NCBI RefSeq assembly: GCF_000429585.1
Contig: NZ_AUCD01000003.1
Span: 18,896 to 82,895, forward strand
Origin: Atopococcus tabaci DSM 17538
Lineage (GTDB): Bacteria; Bacillota; Bacilli; Lactobacillales; Carnobacteriaceae_A
Direction: 5' to 3'
Length of the DNA: 64,000 nucleotides
The position numbers were made by a program, and so were the translations under genes. Each line of letters starts with the position of its first letter. Position 1 is the first letter of the stretch. Positions 62,706 through 64,000 of this stretch are shown piece by piece. The notes beneath the pieces were generated by a model. It was not told the DNA's origin, did no database searches, and worked only from the letters and a program-made list of their open reading frames with translations.

Positions 62706-63614
62706 ATGAGAGTCACCAGCTCACTGATGTCAAAAAGCTATTTAAGAAACTTAAACCACAACACCAATAAAGTATTGAAATACCAAGAACAGTTGTCTTC
62801 ATTGAAAGAAGTCAACCGTCCATCCGATGACCCGATTACGGTTTCTAAAATCATGGACCTCAACAACAGCATCACTCAAAACGAACAGTACGAAACCACC
62901 ATCGATGATGCAATTGACTGGACAAATGTGCAGGATTCGGCGCTGGCGAATGCGACCAACTCCATGCAAAGAGTTCGAACGTTGGTTCAATCGGCTGCGA
63001 ACGGAACGATGAATACAGAAGACCGGAAAGCGGTAAAAGCCGAGGTGGAAGCCGAGATTGGCACATTGGTGGATTCATTGAACACCAGCTTCGGTGGACG
63101 CTATGTTTTTGCCGGAGCCAACACAACCGATGCGCCTTTTTCAATTGAAAAAGACGTCAATGGGGAGTTTCAAGGAATCAGCTATTATGGAACAGACACC
63201 AATCTCCCAAGGGAAATCGCTCCTGGCGTGACTGTGGAATTAAAAACCGATGGCAACCAGTTGATGAACGACCAAGGAAACGGAAATATCGGAGATTACT
63301 TTAAGGAAGTATTGACTGCGTTGGATGAGGATGATACAGAGGCGCTCGGAGGACATCTGCTTGAACGAGCAGATCAAGAGTTTAACAATATCGTGAACAC
63401 TCGAACCGAAATTGGAGCCATCTTCAATCGTCTGGAATCTGCGCGTGAACGTAACGAGAGCGAATCGTTAAACCTTCAAGAAATGCTTTCAAGCAAACAA
63501 GATGTGGACATGGCTGAGAAATTTATGCAGTATTCCATGGAGATGGTGGCGTATAAAGCCTCTCTGCAAATAGGAACAAAAATACTACAGACAAACCTTT
63601 TGAACTATCTCTAA
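62706..63614 (+). CDS. flgL: Flagellar hook-associated protein FlgL (HAP3)
   Basis: A 302-residue flagellin-like protein with RVTSSLMSKSYLRNLNHNTNKVLKYQEQLSSLKEVNRPSDDP at the N-terminus and a C-terminal DVDMAEKFMQYSMEMVAYKASLQIGTKILQTNLL. Its stop codon is inside the terminator stem at 63600-63638. It closes the flgMNKL operon. Confidence 0.93.
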   Translation: MRVTSSLMSKSYLRNLNHNTNKVLKYQEQLSSLKEVNRPSDDPITVSKIMDLNNSITQNEQYETTIDDAIDWTNVQDSALANATNSMQRVRTLVQSAANGTMNTEDRKAVKAEVEAEIGTLVDSLNTSFGGRYVFAGANTTDAPFSIEKDVNGEFQGISYYGTDTNLPREIAPGVTVELKTDGNQLMNDQGNGNIGDYFKEVLTALDEDDTEALGGHLLERADQEFNNIVNTRTEIGAIFNRLESARERNESESLNLQEMLSSKQDVDMAEKFMQYSMEMVAYKASLQIGTKILQTNLLNYL

Positions 63615-63638
63615 TAAGAGAGATAGTTCAATTTTTTT
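63600..63638 (+). terminator. Rho-independent terminator overlapping the flgL stop
   Basis: TTGAACTATCTCT at 63600-63612 pairs with 63619-63631, followed by seven Ts. The 5' arm is coding and the TAA stop lies at the arm/loop border. Confidence 0.88.
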
Positions 63639-63718
63639 CTATAAAAAAATATAAATTTACGACTTAAATAAATCGGCAGATTTTATAATGAAGCTAGCCA
63701 CCGCCAAAGAAAAAACGC

Positions 63719-63782
63719 CACGTGAATTTCTGGTATATTGAGGTTACCACTAACTCTCAATAGACAAGGATGAATTCACGTG
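63719..63782. promoter_or_regulatory. Start-codon-sequestering hairpin of the transposase
   Basis: CACGTGAATT at 63719-63728 pairs with AATTCACGTG at 63773-63782, which includes the GTG start codon. An inner stem is TATTGAG 63736-63742 with CTCAATA 63756-63762. An extended -10 (TGGTATATT, 63731-63739) lies between the outer arms, so transcripts from it lack the left arm. Confidence 0.6.
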
Positions 63783-64000
63783 ACACAAACCCATCTTAAC
63801 ACAGAATCCCGCAAGGGAAAACACCTTTCCTACGCCGAGCGCTGCCAGATCGCGGTCCTGAAGAAGGAAAAGTACTCGAATCGCGATATTGCCCAGGTGT
63901 TGGGGCGGGCTCCGGAGACGATCAACAGCGAAGTCAGAAACGGGACGGTCCAGCAGCTCCGCCGCCAGAAGCAGAACGGGAAGACCTACGACTACTATGA
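63780..64000 (+). CDS. IS30-family transposase (partial)
   Basis: The first 73 residues are visible. MTQTHLNTESRKGKHLSYAERCQIAVLKKE and SNRDIAQVLGRAPETINSEV are the typical N-terminal helix-turn-helix of IS30 transposases. It starts at GTG 63780 with AAGGATG 7 bases upstream. The DDE catalytic part lies beyond the window. Confidence 0.85.
   Translation, partial: MTQTHLNTESRKGKHLSYAERCQIAVLKKEKYSNRDIAQVLGRAPETINSEVRNGTVQQLRRQKQNGKTYDYY

Larger units (their letters stand above)
63640..64000 (+). mobile_element. IS30-family insertion sequence (partial, left end)
   Basis: The IS30-type transposase gene begins at 63780 and runs off the right edge. The exact left inverted repeat could not be fixed; it should lie between the flgL terminator and about 63719. 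Base use in the transposase is more GC-rich than in the flagellar genes next to it, consistent with transfer. Confidence 0.65.

Noticed and set aside
1..64000. tRNA, rRNA, tmRNA or a known riboswitch class
   Set aside because: I looked for conserved tRNA arms and familiar riboswitch cores by eye and saw none; a dedicated RNA search could still find a divergent one.

Overview
The window looks like a chromosome segment of a motile, carbohydrate-fermenting, Gram-positive member of the Bacilli. Evidence: strong AGGAGG-type ribosome sites, sigma-A promoters, cre boxes, many PTS permeases, Gram-positive lipoproteins, a PepV-type dipeptidase, and a Bacillus-type chemotaxis set (CheC, CheD, FliY). 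The PTS, muropeptide and fructose genes resemble those of motile Lactobacillales (Carnobacteriaceae-like), but the genus cannot be proved from the sequence alone. No tRNA, rRNA or CRISPR array was seen.

Layout. 1-5.5 kb: a NERD-domain protein cut by the left edge, a pRiA4b ORF-3 family protein, two related exported acidic proteins flanking a PHP phosphatase, and a zinc alcohol dehydrogenase. 5.6-10.5 kb: a sugar-phosphate isomerase-like protein, a fructose-type PTS IIBCA and its PRD regulator. 10.7-15.8 kb: a second pRiA4b protein, a YczE-type membrane protein, DUF1697, an unknown protein, Maf and DUF1846. 16-20.3 kb: MntR and a divergent Mn/Zn ABC transporter with two permeases. 20.4-25 kb: a muropeptide operon murQ-murP-mupG-murR with a cre box inside its promoter. 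25-28.5 kb: an acidic exported protein, a ComK-like regulator, and a ComX/SigH-like sigma factor coupled to a leaderless amidase. 28.5-31.5 kb: a candidate small RNA, a small membrane protein, an M29 peptidase and a bactofilin-like membrane protein. 31.6-35.3 kb: fruR-fruK-fruA. 35.4-39 kb: a DUF1801 protein and a decaying sugar ABC transporter. 39-44 kb: PepV, a second DUF871/MupG-like gene with a CelB-type IIC, and a luciferase-like monooxygenase. 44.6-49.6 kb: an Mrp-type cation/proton antiporter operon lacking the large MrpA N-terminal subunit. 49.9-63.6 kb: the chemotaxis/flagellar region mcp-cheW-cheD-cheB-cheR-cheA-cheC-cheY-cheW-fliM-fliY, then flgM-flgN-flgK-flgL. 63.6-64 kb: the start of an IS30-family element cut by the right edge.

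How the genes work together. The PTS genes bring in fructose-type sugars, MurNAc or MurNAc-containing sugars, and a cellobiose-class sugar; cre boxes tie two of these operons to CcpA. The chemotaxis genes carry CheB without a receiver domain, plus the CheC/CheD adaptation pair. Two sigma-D-like promoters with the same form (TTAA-N15-RYCGATAA) precede mcp and flgM and link the region to the flagellar regulon.

The least ordinary parts are: the ComK-like / sigma / amidase cluster; the MrpA-less antiporter with an extra soluble domain; a structured insertion between cheR and cheA; a multi-hairpin candidate RNA near 28.65 kb; three families of palindromic repeats placed only between convergent genes; and an IS30 transposase whose start codon lies in a hairpin that only read-through transcripts can form.
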